From an uncultured Pelagibacteraceae bacterium (GTDB lineage Bacteria; Pseudomonadota; Alphaproteobacteria; Pelagibacterales; Pelagibacteraceae), in assembly GCA_902592265.1 (NCBI GenBank), contig CACJDV010000003.1, positions 1-64,000 on the forward strand: a stretch of 64,000 nucleotides of DNA, in the 5' to 3' direction. Below, piece after piece: positions 7,926 to 17,132 of this stretch (the stretch's first letter is position 1; each line of letters opens with the position of its first letter). The notes beneath the pieces were generated by a model. The model saw only the letters and a program-made list of their open reading frames with translations. It did not search any database and was not told the origin of the DNA. Made by a program: the position numbers and the translations under genes.

Positions 7926-8978
7926 ATGAAAAACATAAAAAAATTACCATTTATCTTATCGATATTATCATTCTTAACTATTTTTGTACCTGCAAACGCA
8001 GAAATTAAAGTAGTTACATCAATTAAACCAATACATTCTCTAGCTAGTTATCTAATGGATGGGGTGGCAAAACCAGATTTAATAGTGGACGGTTATGCTT
8101 CTCCTCATGGATTTGCACTTAAGCCAACTCATGCAAAAATGTTGCAAGAAGCTGATTTGGTTTTTTGGGTTGGTGAGGACTTGGAAAATTTTTTAGAAAA
8201 ACCATTAAAATCGATTGCTAAAAAGGCTGAAAAAATTGAATTAATGGAAATCAAAGGGTTAACAAAACTTAAATTTAGAGAGAGAAATATTTTCGAGGAA
8301 CACGACCATGGTCATAAAGAACATGATCAAGATGATCATGCAAAGAAAGAGGACGATCATGATGATCACGATCATGACAAAAAAGATAAAGAACATGGTC
8401 ATGATGAGCACGGACATGACGATGAGCATAAAGAAGATGGTCACGATGAGCATGGTCATGAAGGACATGCACATGGTGAACATGATCCCCATATTTGGTT
8501 AGATCCAATGAATGCAAAAGTAATTTTAAGTGAAATGGCAGAGCATTTAATTGAGAATGACTCAAAAAATGAGGCTAAATATAAAGAAAATTTAAAAAAA
8601 GCACATAAAGATTTAGATAAGTTAACTAAGAAAGTAAAATCTGAATTAAATAAAGATTTTAAATCAATAGTATTCCATGATGCGTATCAATATTTTGAAG
8701 AGAGATTTGGTGTTAATATTTTAGGCGCATTTACAGTAAATACAGATGTTATGCCCGGTGCTGAGCAATTGGCTGAAATTAGAGAAGTAATTGAGCATGA
8801 TAAAGTAAGCTGTATATTTTCAGAGCCACAGTTTAACCCTGATATTATTAAGGCTGTAGCAAAAGATACTAACGTTGCAACAGGCGTAATTGATCCATTA
8901 GGGGCAACACTTAACCCTGGCAAAGATCTATACTTCGATTTAATTGGCAATATGTCTAAATCTTTTAAAGGCTGTTAA
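7926..8978 (+). CDS. znuA: Zinc ABC transporter substrate-binding protein
   Basis: Periplasmic zinc receptor, 350 residues. A signal peptide ends at ANA-E (residues 25/26). Metal-site regions are SPHGFALKP (H61), DPHIWLDP (H189) and VFHDAYQYF. Between about residues 126 and 187 lies an insertion very rich in His, Asp and Glu (about 19 His in 60 residues); such loops in ZnuA act as a zinc-capture or shuttling arm. The DNA of the loop is imperfectly repetitive (variants of CATGATGAGCAC), consistent with growth by slippage. Divergent from znuC, sharing the Zur operators. Confidence 0.95.
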   Translation: MKNIKKLPFILSILSFLTIFVPANAEIKVVTSIKPIHSLASYLMDGVAKPDLIVDGYASPHGFALKPTHAKMLQEADLVFWVGEDLENFLEKPLKSIAKKAEKIELMEIKGLTKLKFRERNIFEEHDHGHKEHDQDDHAKKEDDHDDHDHDKKDKEHGHDEHGHDDEHKEDGHDEHGHEGHAHGEHDPHIWLDPMNAKVILSEMAEHLIENDSKNEAKYKENLKKAHKDLDKLTKKVKSELNKDFKSIVFHDAYQYFEERFGVNILGAFTVNTDVMPGAEQLAEIREVIEHDKVSCIFSEPQFNPDIIKAVAKDTNVATGVIDPLGATLNPGKDLYFDLIGNMSKSFKGC

Positions 8979-9020
8979 ATAAAAATTGATCTTTAACCAT
9001 TAATAATATCTAATATTGGG

Positions 9021-10019
9021 ATGAGTACCGTTTCCCTCTCATTAGATGAAATTTTTGATTTAGCTAAAAAGACTTTACTAGCTAATGGCTGTGATGATGA
9101 AACAGCATCTATTCTCTCTGATTTAATAAGAAATGCTGAAAGAGATGGATCTTTATCACATGGTTTGTTTAGGTTGCCTGCATATGTGAGTGGTTTAAAA
9201 AGTGGAAAAATTAATGGTAAAGGAAAACCTGAGGTAAAAAAAATTTCAGCATCAGTAATAAAAGTTCAAGGGAATAATTGTTTAGCCCCTGTAGTTTTAA
9301 ACAAAGGATTACCTGAATTAGCAAAAGCTGCAAAAGAAAATGGAGTGGCCGTACTTGCTATAAATAATTCTCATCATATGGCTGCGATGTGGCCTGAAAC
9401 AGAAAAATTAGCAGAGGAAGGTTTAGTTGCCTTTGCTTGCACATCCTACAAGCCTGCTGTAGCACCCGCTGGAGCTATCAAACCCTTGTTTGGAACAAAT
9501 CCAATTTCTTTTGCATGGCCACGACCAGGAAAAACTCCAGTCGTTTACGATATGGCAACTGCATCAATGGCAATGGGTGAAGTTCAAGTTGCTAAAAGAG
9601 AAGGGCATAAAGTTCCACTTGGAACTGGTTTAACTAAGGATGGTAAAGAAACAACTGACCCAGGAGCAATAGCGGATGGAGGTGTATTACTTCCTTTTGG
9701 GGGATATAAAGGTTCTGCCATAGCAATGATGGTAGAATTAATGGCTGGCTCATTAGTTGGTGATAATTTTAGTTTTGAGACAGCTGCAAAAGATAATAAT
9801 GACGGCGGACCTCCTAGTGGCGGAGAATTTATTCTCGCAATCTCACCTGATAAAACCTCTGGGATTGATTGGCAGAAACATGCTGATGAATTTTTTAATA
9901 AAATGAAATCGTTCGAGGGAGTTAGACTTCCAGGAGAGAGAAGACATAAAAATAGATTAAATAAGGGCCCTCGAAATATTAACGAAGAGCTGGTTAATAA
10001 AATAAAATCTTTAAGCTAA
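9021..10019 (+). CDS. Ldh-family NAD(P)H-dependent reductase (piperideine/pyrroline-2-carboxylate reductase-like)
   Basis: 332 residues of the malate/L-lactate/ureidoglycolate dehydrogenase (Ldh_2) fold, which is unrelated to classical Rossmann LDH. Seen: early SHGLFRLPAYV, the catalytic region INNSHHMAAMWPETEKLAEEG, nucleotide-site KPLFGTNPISFAWPRP and LPFGGYKGSAIAMM. The WPE-x-E-x-LAEEG segment is like Delta1-piperideine-2-carboxylate reductase (DpkA), which acts in D-lysine and D-proline breakdown, so a cyclic imino-acid substrate is my favoured guess; malate or ureidoglycolate is not excluded. It overlaps the convergent xth by 9 bases. Confidence 0.8.
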   Translation: MSTVSLSLDEIFDLAKKTLLANGCDDETASILSDLIRNAERDGSLSHGLFRLPAYVSGLKSGKINGKGKPEVKKISASVIKVQGNNCLAPVVLNKGLPELAKAAKENGVAVLAINNSHHMAAMWPETEKLAEEGLVAFACTSYKPAVAPAGAIKPLFGTNPISFAWPRPGKTPVVYDMATASMAMGEVQVAKREGHKVPLGTGLTKDGKETTDPGAIADGGVLLPFGGYKGSAIAMMVELMAGSLVGDNFSFETAAKDNNDGGPPSGGEFILAISPDKTSGIDWQKHADEFFNKMKSFEGVRLPGERRHKNRLNKGPRNINEELVNKIKSLS

Positions 10020-10787
10020 AGTAATTTCTATTGGGGTATGGTCTGAAGGTTTTTCACGGCCTCTTGGATCTTTATTAATATTAATGCTTACAACTTGGTC
10101 TATTAAAGAATTTGAAACTAAAAAGTGATCAATTCTCATTCCATTGTTTTTTTGCCATGCACCTCTCATATAATCCCAAAAAGTATATCCTTCTTTAGTT
10201 TCATTAAAATGTCTATAAACATCATTAAATCCTAGATTAATCATTTCTCTTAATTTTTTTCTTATTTCTAATCTAAATAGAGCATCATCTTCAAAGCTTT
10301 TTGGATTATAGACATCCTCAGCTGCAGGAATAATATTAAAATCACCACCAAGAATTATATTTTGATTTTTTTTGGTTAAAGCTTTTAATTGTTTAATTAA
10401 ATCATCAAGCCATTTTTTTTTGTAATCATATTTTTCAGTATCAACAGGATTACCATTTGGTGTATAGATATTGATTAATTGAATATTTTTCTTTTTGTGT
10501 TCAAGTTCAGCTGAGATTATTCTTGATTGTTTTAGCTTATCTTTGATTAAGTCTGTCTTAACATTTTTTAATTTTCCTTTTGAAATAATAGCAACACCAT
10601 TGTAACTTTTTTGACCAAATACATGACTTTCATAGTCCATTGAGGAAAAATCATCATAGGGAAAGTTTACATCTTCAGTTTTAATTTCTTGCATCATCAC
10701 AACATCAGGTTTGTATTTTAGTAGATAACTTTTGATATTTTCAATACGTGCTCGCACAGAATTTACATTCCACGAGGAAATAATCAT
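10011..10787 (-). CDS. xth: Exodeoxyribonuclease III / AP endonuclease
   Basis: Base-excision repair nuclease of the endonuclease-exonuclease-phosphatase fold. Starting at the ATG at 10787, the protein begins MIISSWNVNSVRAR as in Xth, with the metal ligand E34 in MMQEIK, the catalytic GGDFNIIP in the middle and SDHTPI near the end; 258 residues is normal. The frame stays open a further 10 codons upstream, but those lie inside erpA, while the chosen ATG overlaps the erpA TAA (TAATG), as in coupled genes here. Confidence 0.93.
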   Translation of the reverse strand: MIISSWNVNSVRARIENIKSYLLKYKPDVVMMQEIKTEDVNFPYDDFSSMDYESHVFGQKSYNGVAIISKGKLKNVKTDLIKDKLKQSRIISAELEHKKKNIQLINIYTPNGNPVDTEKYDYKKKWLDDLIKQLKALTKKNQNIILGGDFNIIPAAEDVYNPKSFEDDALFRLEIRKKLREMINLGFNDVYRHFNETKEGYTFWDYMRGAWQKNNGMRIDHFLVSNSLIDQVVSININKDPRGREKPSDHTPIEITLA

Positions 10788-11104
10788 TAAAGAGAAAACG
10801 AAACACCACAACCACAAGAAGATTTGGTTTGCGGATTAGTTATTTTGAATTGTTCACCAATTAATTCAGAAACATAGTCTATTTCTGATCCTTTTAATAA
10901 ATCTGCAGAGGTTTTATCTATCAATATATTTTCATAATTTAAATCATCAGCTGCTTTTTCTTTGTCAAAAGAAAATTCATATTGGAAGCCTGAGCAACCA
11001 CCACCTTTGATAGCGATTCTAAAAAACGACCCTTTGTCTTTTTTAGACAGCAAAACATTGATCTGTTTTAGAGCCTTATCAGTAAATTTAATTTCTTTAA
11101 TCAT
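10787..11104 (-). CDS. erpA: Iron-sulfur cluster insertion protein (A-type carrier)
   Basis: 105 residues of the HesB/IscA family. The three cluster-ligand cysteines are C37 (GGGCSGFQYEF), C97 and C99 (SCGCGVSF). A-type carriers pass [4Fe-4S] or [2Fe-2S] clusters to enzymes such as dehydratases; IlvD in this window is a possible client. GGGCSGFQY and the length favour ErpA over SufA/IscA, though the subtypes are close. In alphaproteobacteria this gene commonly sits between xth and a divergent dGTPase, as here. Confidence 0.88.
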   Translation of the reverse strand: MIKEIKFTDKALKQINVLLSKKDKGSFFRIAIKGGGCSGFQYEFSFDKEKAADDLNYENILIDKTSADLLKGSEIDYVSELIGEQFKITNPQTKSSCGCGVSFSL

Positions 11105-11154
11105 TATTGATCACTGGTATTACTAATATAATACTTAAATTTTAATTTTAAAGG

Positions 11155-12273
11155 ATGAAAAAATACTCAAAGATTGCTCTTACTAAAAGCAAAGGAAGAA
11201 TATTCAAAGAATCTGTATCAAAATATAGATCGCCATTTCAAAGAGATAGAGATCGAATAGTTCACAGCGCCTCATTTCGAAGGCTCAAACACAAGACACA
11301 AGTGTTTGTTAACACAGAAGGTGATCATTACAGAACAAGATTAACCCATTCAATGGAAGTTGCTCAAATTGCACGATCTATTGCAAGATATCTTGAATTG
11401 AATGAAGATCTAGCTGAAACTTTAAGTTTGGCACATGATTTGGGCCACCCACCTTTTGGTCATGCTGGCGAGGACTCTCTTAATGAATGTATGGAAGATT
11501 ATGGAGGCTTTGATCATAATTTACAAACTCTTCGTGTGGTTATGTTTTTGGAGAATAAATATCTTAAATATAGTGGATTAAATCTTTCAATTGAAACCTT
11601 AGAGGGATTGCTTAAGCATAATGGTCCAGTTTATGAATTGGATTTAGTTGATAGTCTTATTGGTGTAAAAAAATTCAATCATAAGATTAATTTTGAGACT
11701 TATCCATCATTAGAGGCTCAAGTTTCAGCTATTTCAGATGATATAGCCTATAACAATCATGATATTCAAGATGGTATAAATGCAAATTTATTTAAATTAG
11801 AGGAGTTAATTGAAATTAACTTTTTTAAAGATATTTATAAAAGATATAAAAAAAAGATAAACAAACAAAACTATAAAATTGTAACATATCAGATTATAAG
11901 AGATTCTATTGATCAAATGATAAGAGATCTAATTAAAAATACCAAAACTAATTTGAAGATTAACAAAATAAAAAATTATAAAGATATTACTAAAGCAAAT
12001 TTAACAATGGTAGATTTTTCTGAAAAAATCAGAGATTCTATAAATGAAATAAGATTTTTTTTAAAAACAAAGATGTATAATAATAAAGCAGTTCTGAAAA
12101 AAAACGATAACGGCAAATTAATAATTAAAAAACTGTTTAACAAAATACAAAAAAACCCCAAAAAATTTATTTCAAAAAATCATCTCTCAAAGAATAAACA
12201 CAGAGCAATTTCAGATTTTATATCAGGAATGACAGATAGATATGCAATTAACCTTCATAAAAATTTTAAATGA
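11155..12273 (+). CDS. dgt: Deoxyguanosinetriphosphate triphosphohydrolase-like protein
   Basis: HD-domain dNTPase, 372 residues. Metal-binding motif seen as THSMEVAQIAR and the HD pair AHDLGHPPFGHAGED; the N-terminal region YRSPFQRDRDRIVHSASFRRL is the family signature. It hydrolyses dNTPs to nucleosides and tripolyphosphate, trimming nucleotide pools. The C-terminal third is Lys/Asn-rich and weakly conserved. First gene of the long plus-strand run; its stop overlaps the argS ATG (ATGA). Confidence 0.9.
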   Translation: MKKYSKIALTKSKGRIFKESVSKYRSPFQRDRDRIVHSASFRRLKHKTQVFVNTEGDHYRTRLTHSMEVAQIARSIARYLELNEDLAETLSLAHDLGHPPFGHAGEDSLNECMEDYGGFDHNLQTLRVVMFLENKYLKYSGLNLSIETLEGLLKHNGPVYELDLVDSLIGVKKFNHKINFETYPSLEAQVSAISDDIAYNNHDIQDGINANLFKLEELIEINFFKDIYKRYKKKINKQNYKIVTYQIIRDSIDQMIRDLIKNTKTNLKINKIKNYKDITKANLTMVDFSEKIRDSINEIRFFLKTKMYNNKAVLKKNDNGKLIIKKLFNKIQKNPKKFISKNHLSKNKHRAISDFISGMTDRYAINLHKNFK

Positions 12274-14000
12274 ATATTTTCGAACAATATTTAGATAGAA
12301 TAAAAGAAATCCTTTCAACACTCTCTTCGAACGGAGATTTAATTCTTCCAGACTCACTAAATGGGGTAACTGCAGAAATCCCACCTTCAAAATTTGATAG
12401 TGATATTTCTACTAACGTAGCTATGGTCCTTTCTAAGATTAATAATAAATCTCCATCAGATCTAGCTTCAATTTTGGCAGAAAAAATCAAAAATGAGGAT
12501 AAGTTTATTGAAAACATATCAGTTGTAAAACCTGGTTTTATCAACATTAAATTTAAACCTATTTTTTGGACAAATTTTATTAAAGAGGTGATTAAAAATT
12601 CTAAATCTTTTGGAACAAATAAAAATATTAAAAGAAATTACCTAATAGAATTTGTATCTGCTAATCCAACAGGTCCTTTACATGTTGGTCATTGCAGAGG
12701 AGCAATATTAGGCGATGTGATGGCCAATCTTTTATTATTTAATAATAATAAAGTTACAAAAGAGTATTATATAAACGATTATGGAAATCAGATTATAAAT
12801 TTTACAAAGTCTGTTTATTATAGAATAAGAGAGATTTCTTTTAATGAACCTTTTCCAATAGATAATGAGGATTTATATCCTGGAGACTATCTAATTGACT
12901 TTGCTCAAAACATTTTAAACTCAAATAAAAATATTGATTTTAATAATTTTGACAAAATATCTCAAGAATTGACTTCTTTAGCTATCAACGAGGCATTAAA
13001 GTTAATCAAAAGTAATCTTAAAAGTCTTGGCATTAATCATGATAACTTTGTCAGTGAAAAGAAATTAGTTGAAAATCAAGAAGTGGAAAAAGTTGTTGAG
13101 TTTCTTCAAAAAAACAAATTTGTTTATAAAGGAAAAATAAAGGCGCCGGCAGGTGAAGATGATAGTAATTGGGTTGAGCGTGAGCAGTTGCTTTTTCGAT
13201 CGACTGATTTTGGAGATGACAAAGATAGAGCATTACAAAAATCTGATGGTGCTTGGACTTATTTTGCAAGTGATGTTGCATACCACAAAAATAAATTAGA
13301 CAGAAAATTTGATAGGCTTATTAATATTTTAGGCGCAGATCATGCTGGTTACATAAAAAGAATTTCATCATCTGTTGAAGCTTTATCAAACTCTAAAGAT
13401 ACATTAATTTGTAAAGTTAGCCAACTTGTTAAACTTATTAAAGAAAAAAAACCCTTTAAAATGTCAAAAAGAAAAGGGGACTATATAACTATAGATGATT
13501 TAATTAATGAGGTAGGAAAAGATGCAACAAGATTCATAATGCTAAATCGAAGTAGTGATGTTGAACTCGATTTTGATTTTGATAACGTTATAGAAAAATC
13601 CAAAGATAACCCCCTTTATTACGTTCAATACTGTTATGCGAGAATATGTTCAGTATATAGACATCTTGATAAAGATTTAAAATCAGACCTAGATATTACT
13701 AAGTACGATTTTGAGTATTCCAAAGATGAAATTAAAATCTTAAAAAAACTATCTGAATGGCCTAAGTGTATTGATGTATCTTGTAATAAGCTTGAGCCGC
13801 ATAGAATACCAACTTATTTATACGAACTAGCTTCTTTATTTCATTCATATTGGAATTTAGGTAAGGAAAATCCAGACAAAAGATTTATTAATGATCAAAA
13901 AAAGATAACAGATGATAAATTGATTTTTCTTAAGGCTATTTCCAATGTAGTAAAATCTGGGATGAATATAGTTGGAGTTTCTACGCCAGATAAAATGTGA
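12270..14000 (+). CDS. argS: Arginyl-tRNA synthetase
   Basis: Class I aminoacyl-tRNA synthetase charging tRNA-Arg, 576 residues. An N-terminal Add-1 domain (about 1-105) recognises the tRNA D-loop; the HIGH motif appears as HVGH in NPTGPLHVGHCRGA, and the KMSKS loop as KMSKRKG. The C-terminal anticodon-binding DALR domain is marked by YYVQYCYARI. Followed with a 1-base overlap by a small membrane protein, in the arrangement typical of alphaproteobacteria (argS, SPOR protein, nagZ, scpA, scpB). Confidence 0.97.
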   Translation: MNIFEQYLDRIKEILSTLSSNGDLILPDSLNGVTAEIPPSKFDSDISTNVAMVLSKINNKSPSDLASILAEKIKNEDKFIENISVVKPGFINIKFKPIFWTNFIKEVIKNSKSFGTNKNIKRNYLIEFVSANPTGPLHVGHCRGAILGDVMANLLLFNNNKVTKEYYINDYGNQIINFTKSVYYRIREISFNEPFPIDNEDLYPGDYLIDFAQNILNSNKNIDFNNFDKISQELTSLAINEALKLIKSNLKSLGINHDNFVSEKKLVENQEVEKVVEFLQKNKFVYKGKIKAPAGEDDSNWVEREQLLFRSTDFGDDKDRALQKSDGAWTYFASDVAYHKNKLDRKFDRLINILGADHAGYIKRISSSVEALSNSKDTLICKVSQLVKLIKEKKPFKMSKRKGDYITIDDLINEVGKDATRFIMLNRSSDVELDFDFDNVIEKSKDNPLYYVQYCYARICSVYRHLDKDLKSDLDITKYDFEYSKDEIKILKKLSEWPKCIDVSCNKLEPHRIPTYLYELASLFHSYWNLGKENPDKRFINDQKKITDDKLIFLKAISNVVKSGMNIVGVSTPDKM

Positions 14001-14254
14001 TGCTAAAAGAGATTAAATATTTAATATTTTTGTTATTTATAAGTTTTTTTATATTTTTTACTGGTAAATATTATTTTTCAGATGATAACAAAAAAAATTC
14101 TTTTAGATCTTTGAGTAATATTGACAAAAAAATTGATATTTATTCTGAAAAATTGCCAGTTTTAGAAAATGATACTAAAGACATTATTCAATATGTAGAA
14201 AAATCTAATAAAGAAAAAAAGAAAAAATTTAATTTTTGGAAACTTCTTGATTAA
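14000..14254 (+). CDS. Small membrane-anchored protein at the SPOR-protein locus
   Basis: 84 residues: a single N-terminal transmembrane helix (about 6-24), then a hydrophilic, Lys-rich tail ending in KKKKFNFWKLLD. No known domain is visible. In many alphaproteobacteria the gene between argS and nagZ encodes a much longer membrane-anchored SPOR-domain protein that binds septal peptidoglycan; this one has the anchor but no room for a SPOR domain. I infer a shortened relic or replacement of that protein. The ATG overlaps the argS TGA; an in-frame GTG one codon earlier is possible. The stop overlaps the nagZ ATG. Confidence 0.65.
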   Translation: MLKEIKYLIFLLFISFFIFFTGKYYFSDDNKKNSFRSLSNIDKKIDIYSEKLPVLENDTKDIIQYVEKSNKEKKKKFNFWKLLD

Positions 14255-15201
14255 TGAATAATCGAAGATCTTTTATTATTGGCATTAAATCGACAAAACT
14301 TAACCTTAGAGAAAAGAATTTTATAAGAAAATATAAGCCATGGGGAGTAATTTTATTTACTAGAAACATAAAAGATATTAAACAGGCAAAACAATTAACT
14401 ACGTCTATACGCAAGATCTTTAATGACGATAAATATCCAATCTTAATTGATCAAGAAGGTGGTAGAGTAAACCGACTTAAAAATATTATATCTTTTGAAA
14501 ATTTAACCTCTGAATTTTTTGGCAAAAAGTTTATAAAAAAACCTAAGGAATTTAATTTTTTCTATAAACTATTTATTGATAAAATTTCATATTTATTAAA
14601 ATTGATAGGTGTTAATATTAATACTTGTCCTGTTTTAGATCTTAGAAAAAAAGGTTCATCATCAATTATTGGAGACAGATCTTTCTCTAGTAATCCCAAA
14701 ATAGTTTCTAAAATTGGCGATTATTGTATCAACTATCACCATAATAATGGCTTAGGAACTGTTATTAAACATATACCTGGACATGGTTTAGCAAAAGTTG
14801 ATAGCCATCATTTTACACCCTTAATTAATAAAAAATTAGATTACTTGTTAAAAAATGATTTTCTTCCTTTCAAAAGAAAAAATTCTTTTTTTGCAATGAC
14901 AGCCCACATCATATTCAAAAAGATCGATTTAAAAAATACAGTAACGCATTCTAAAAAAATGATAAAATTGATAAGAAATAAAATAGGTTTTAAGAATATT
15001 CTGATTTCTGACGATATATCAATGAAAAGTTTAAAAGGTAAAATTAAAGATAATACAATCAATGCGTTTAATGCTGGTTGTGATCTTGTTTTACATTGTA
15101 ATGCCAAAGAAAATGAGATGAAGATTGTTGCTGAAAATTCACCTTTCATAAGCAAATTTGTAATAAAAAAAACATCACAATTTTATAAGATAATAAGCTA
15201 G
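14254..15201 (+). CDS. nagZ: Beta-N-acetylhexosaminidase
   Basis: Glycoside hydrolase family 3 enzyme of 315 residues, removing N-acetylglucosamine from anhydromuropeptides during peptidoglycan recycling in the cytoplasm. Family signatures: DQEGGRVNRL near residue 66, the catalytic loop KHIPGHGLAKVDSHH near 171, and the nucleophile region ISDDISMKSL near 251. The D-x-H dyad that assists catalysis in NagZ is present in the second motif. Embedded between the membrane protein and scpA with minimal spacing. Confidence 0.92.
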   Translation: MNNRRSFIIGIKSTKLNLREKNFIRKYKPWGVILFTRNIKDIKQAKQLTTSIRKIFNDDKYPILIDQEGGRVNRLKNIISFENLTSEFFGKKFIKKPKEFNFFYKLFIDKISYLLKLIGVNINTCPVLDLRKKGSSSIIGDRSFSSNPKIVSKIGDYCINYHHNNGLGTVIKHIPGHGLAKVDSHHFTPLINKKLDYLLKNDFLPFKRKNSFFAMTAHIIFKKIDLKNTVTHSKKMIKLIRNKIGFKNILISDDISMKSLKGKIKDNTINAFNAGCDLVLHCNAKENEMKIVAENSPFISKFVIKKTSQFYKIIS

Positions 15202-15210
15202 TATTCATTT

Positions 15211-15948
15211 ATGACAGAAAACGATTCCTCACTTTTTAGTGTTGATATTGAAAATTATAACGGCCCATTAGATATTTTGTTAGACCTTGCAAAATCTCAA
15301 AAGGTGAATTTAGAAAATATTTCTATTACAAAACTAGCAGATCAATTTCATGATTTTATAACAAACCAAAAAAATCTAAATCTAGAGTCCGCCTCTGAGT
15401 ATTTACTTATGGCTACATGGCTTGCTTATTTGAAATCTAAACTTCTTTTACCAGGAACTCCTGAGGAAGAGTTTAAAGTCCAAGAAGTAGCAGAAAAATT
15501 AAAACTCCAACTTAAAAAATTAGAACTAATAAGATTATTATCTGAACAAATGTTAAAACGTAAAAGATTAGGCCGTGAAATAAGAACAAGAGGTGTAAGG
15601 GCAGGCATTAGACCCATCTATAACAGTGAAGTTAAAGTAAATTTATTTGAATTACTAAAAACGTATTCAACAATTATTATGACTAAAGATTTTCAAAGAA
15701 TAAATATTCCTAAACTCCCTGTTTTTACAACTGAAGAGGGGATTAAGACAATTAGAGATTTTTTTGGAAAATTAACTGATTGGAAAAAATTAGAGGACTT
15801 GATACCTAAAAATTTTAAGAGTGTTACAAAGTACAAAAAAACTGGTACAGCAGGTATATTTGCAGGGTCACTTGAACTTGTTAAAGAAGGTAATTTAAAG
15901 ATCAAACAAGAAAATTTATTTGATGATATTTTTATTAAAGAAAAATAA
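15211..15948 (+). CDS. scpA: Segregation and condensation protein A (kleisin)
   Basis: 245-residue kleisin that bridges SMC heads and binds ScpB during chromosome condensation. The N-terminal signature is YNGPLDILLDLAKSQKVNLE (residues 14-33); ATWLAYLKSKLLLP follows near residue 70, and there is a C-terminal winged-helix-like region. Its stop overlaps the scpB start (TAATG), matching the universal scpA-scpB pairing. Confidence 0.93.
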   Translation: MTENDSSLFSVDIENYNGPLDILLDLAKSQKVNLENISITKLADQFHDFITNQKNLNLESASEYLLMATWLAYLKSKLLLPGTPEEEFKVQEVAEKLKLQLKKLELIRLLSEQMLKRKRLGREIRTRGVRAGIRPIYNSEVKVNLFELLKTYSTIIMTKDFQRINIPKLPVFTTEEGIKTIRDFFGKLTDWKKLEDLIPKNFKSVTKYKKTGTAGIFAGSLELVKEGNLKIKQENLFDDIFIKEK

Positions 15949-16655
15949 TGAATAAAAAAATTACAAAAAAAGATAATGTTATTGATTTTCCTAATAGATT
16001 ATCCTCAATTGAAAAAGAAATTGAAGCAATAGTTTTTGCAGCTGCTGAGCCTCTTGATATTGAAACTATAGAAAATAAGATTTCAAAAAAAACTAATGTC
16101 GAAAAAATTTTATTAAAATTACAAAACGAATATTCTAATCGAGGTATTAATTTAGTGTGTATTTCAAAAAAATGGTCATTTAGAACATCTCCAAATCTTT
16201 CTGAAATTATGAAACAAGAAAAAACCGTTGAAAAAAAATTATCAAGAGCTGCAATTGAAACACTTGCCATCATTGTTTATCATCAACCAGTGACGCGTGC
16301 TGAAATTGAAGAAATTAGAGGTGTTGCATTTGGTACAAATACTCTTGAAATTTTGATGGAGCTAAACTGGGTAAAACCAGGTGGTAGAAAAGATGTCCCT
16401 GGAAAACCAATTCAATATGTTACAACTGACGATTTTTTAAGTCATTTTAATCTTCAAAAGTTATCTGATTTACCAACTGTTGATGAATTGGGTGCCGCTG
16501 GTCTCATCGATAGTACAAATATTGATAATGCTATTTTTGGAACTGGTAAATTTTATAAAGAGAAACAAGATGGTAAAAAAGAGGATATTTATTCGAATAT
16601 TGATGAAATGCTAAGCAGCACATTAGACTCTGAGGAGAAAAATAAGAATTCATAA
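15948..16655 (+). CDS. scpB: Segregation and condensation protein B
   Basis: 235 residues with two winged helices. Family signatures are EAIVFAAAEPL, the AAIETLAIIVYHQPVTRAEIEEIRGV region (AAIETLAIIVYHQP, then RAEIEEIRGV) and WVKPGGRKDVPGKPIQYVTT. ScpB dimers bind ScpA and stabilise the SMC complex. The last 50 residues are a charged, low-complexity tail. Translationally coupled to scpA; 55 non-coding bases follow before tatA. Confidence 0.93.
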   Translation: MNKKITKKDNVIDFPNRLSSIEKEIEAIVFAAAEPLDIETIENKISKKTNVEKILLKLQNEYSNRGINLVCISKKWSFRTSPNLSEIMKQEKTVEKKLSRAAIETLAIIVYHQPVTRAEIEEIRGVAFGTNTLEILMELNWVKPGGRKDVPGKPIQYVTTDDFLSHFNLQKLSDLPTVDELGAAGLIDSTNIDNAIFGTGKFYKEKQDGKKEDIYSNIDEMLSSTLDSEEKNKNS

Positions 16656-16710
16656 CTTAGGTTAAAAAAAGTCACTTTAAAATCGAGAGTAAAAGATATA
16701 TAACTTTTCT

Positions 16711-16911
16711 ATGAGCATAGGAATTTGGCAGATAGCAATTGTTGTTATACTTGTAGTGTTACTTTTTGGAAGAGGTAAGATTTCAAGTTTGATGGGAGAT
16801 GTTGCTAAAGGAATTAAGAGCTTCAAAAAAGGTATGGCATCAGATGTTACTGATGATAACGAACCTAAAAATATTTCCGAAGATAATCAAGATAATAACA
16901 AAAAAGATTAA
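16711..16911 (+). CDS. tatA: Sec-independent (Tat) translocase component TatA
   Basis: 66 residues: a transmembrane helix (about 3-20) beginning [18 protein letters not shown], then the [22 protein letters not shown] amphipathic helix ([14 protein letters not shown] onward), then an acidic tail. FGRGK after the membrane helix is the TatA hallmark. TatA oligomers form the conduit for folded proteins carrying twin-arginine signals, such as the M48 protein at 30.9 kb in this window. Confidence 0.93.
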   Translation: MSIGIWQIAIVVILVVLLFGRGKISSLMGDVAKGIKSFKKGMASDVTDDNEPKNISEDNQDNNKKD

Positions 16912-16916
16912 ATCAC

Positions 16917-17132
16917 ATGCCTACTATTGGTTGGTTTGAGATTTTAATTATCGTAGCAATAGCTATTGTTGTTCTTGGACCAAAAGATTTTCCAATAATG
17001 TTAAAAAAAGTTGGCTCATGGATTGGTACAATTAAGAATTATATCAATAACGTCCAAAATGAAGTTTCAAATATTGATATTGAAAATGACAAAATAGAAA
17101 AAAAAGAAGAAAAAAAACATGAGTCAGAATGA
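16917..17132 (+). CDS. tatB: Tat translocase component TatB
   Basis: 71 residues. The hallmark Glu in the membrane helix is present (GWFEILIIVAIAIVVLGPKD), followed by an amphipathic helix and a Lys/Glu-rich tail. It is short compared with the usual 130-180 residues, losing most of the C-terminal region, as is common in reduced genomes. TatB and TatC together form the signal-peptide receptor. The 3' end overlaps tatC by 14 bases. Confidence 0.9.
   Translation: MPTIGWFEILIIVAIAIVVLGPKDFPIMLKKVGSWIGTIKNYINNVQNEVSNIDIENDKIEKKEEKKHESE

Noticed and set aside
8259-8565. Overlapping long frames on both strands opposite znuA, and a repeat pattern that might suggest a CRISPR or tandem array
   Set aside because: They are shadows of the His/Asp-rich loop; the repeats are imperfect, in frame with znuA and lack regular spacers.
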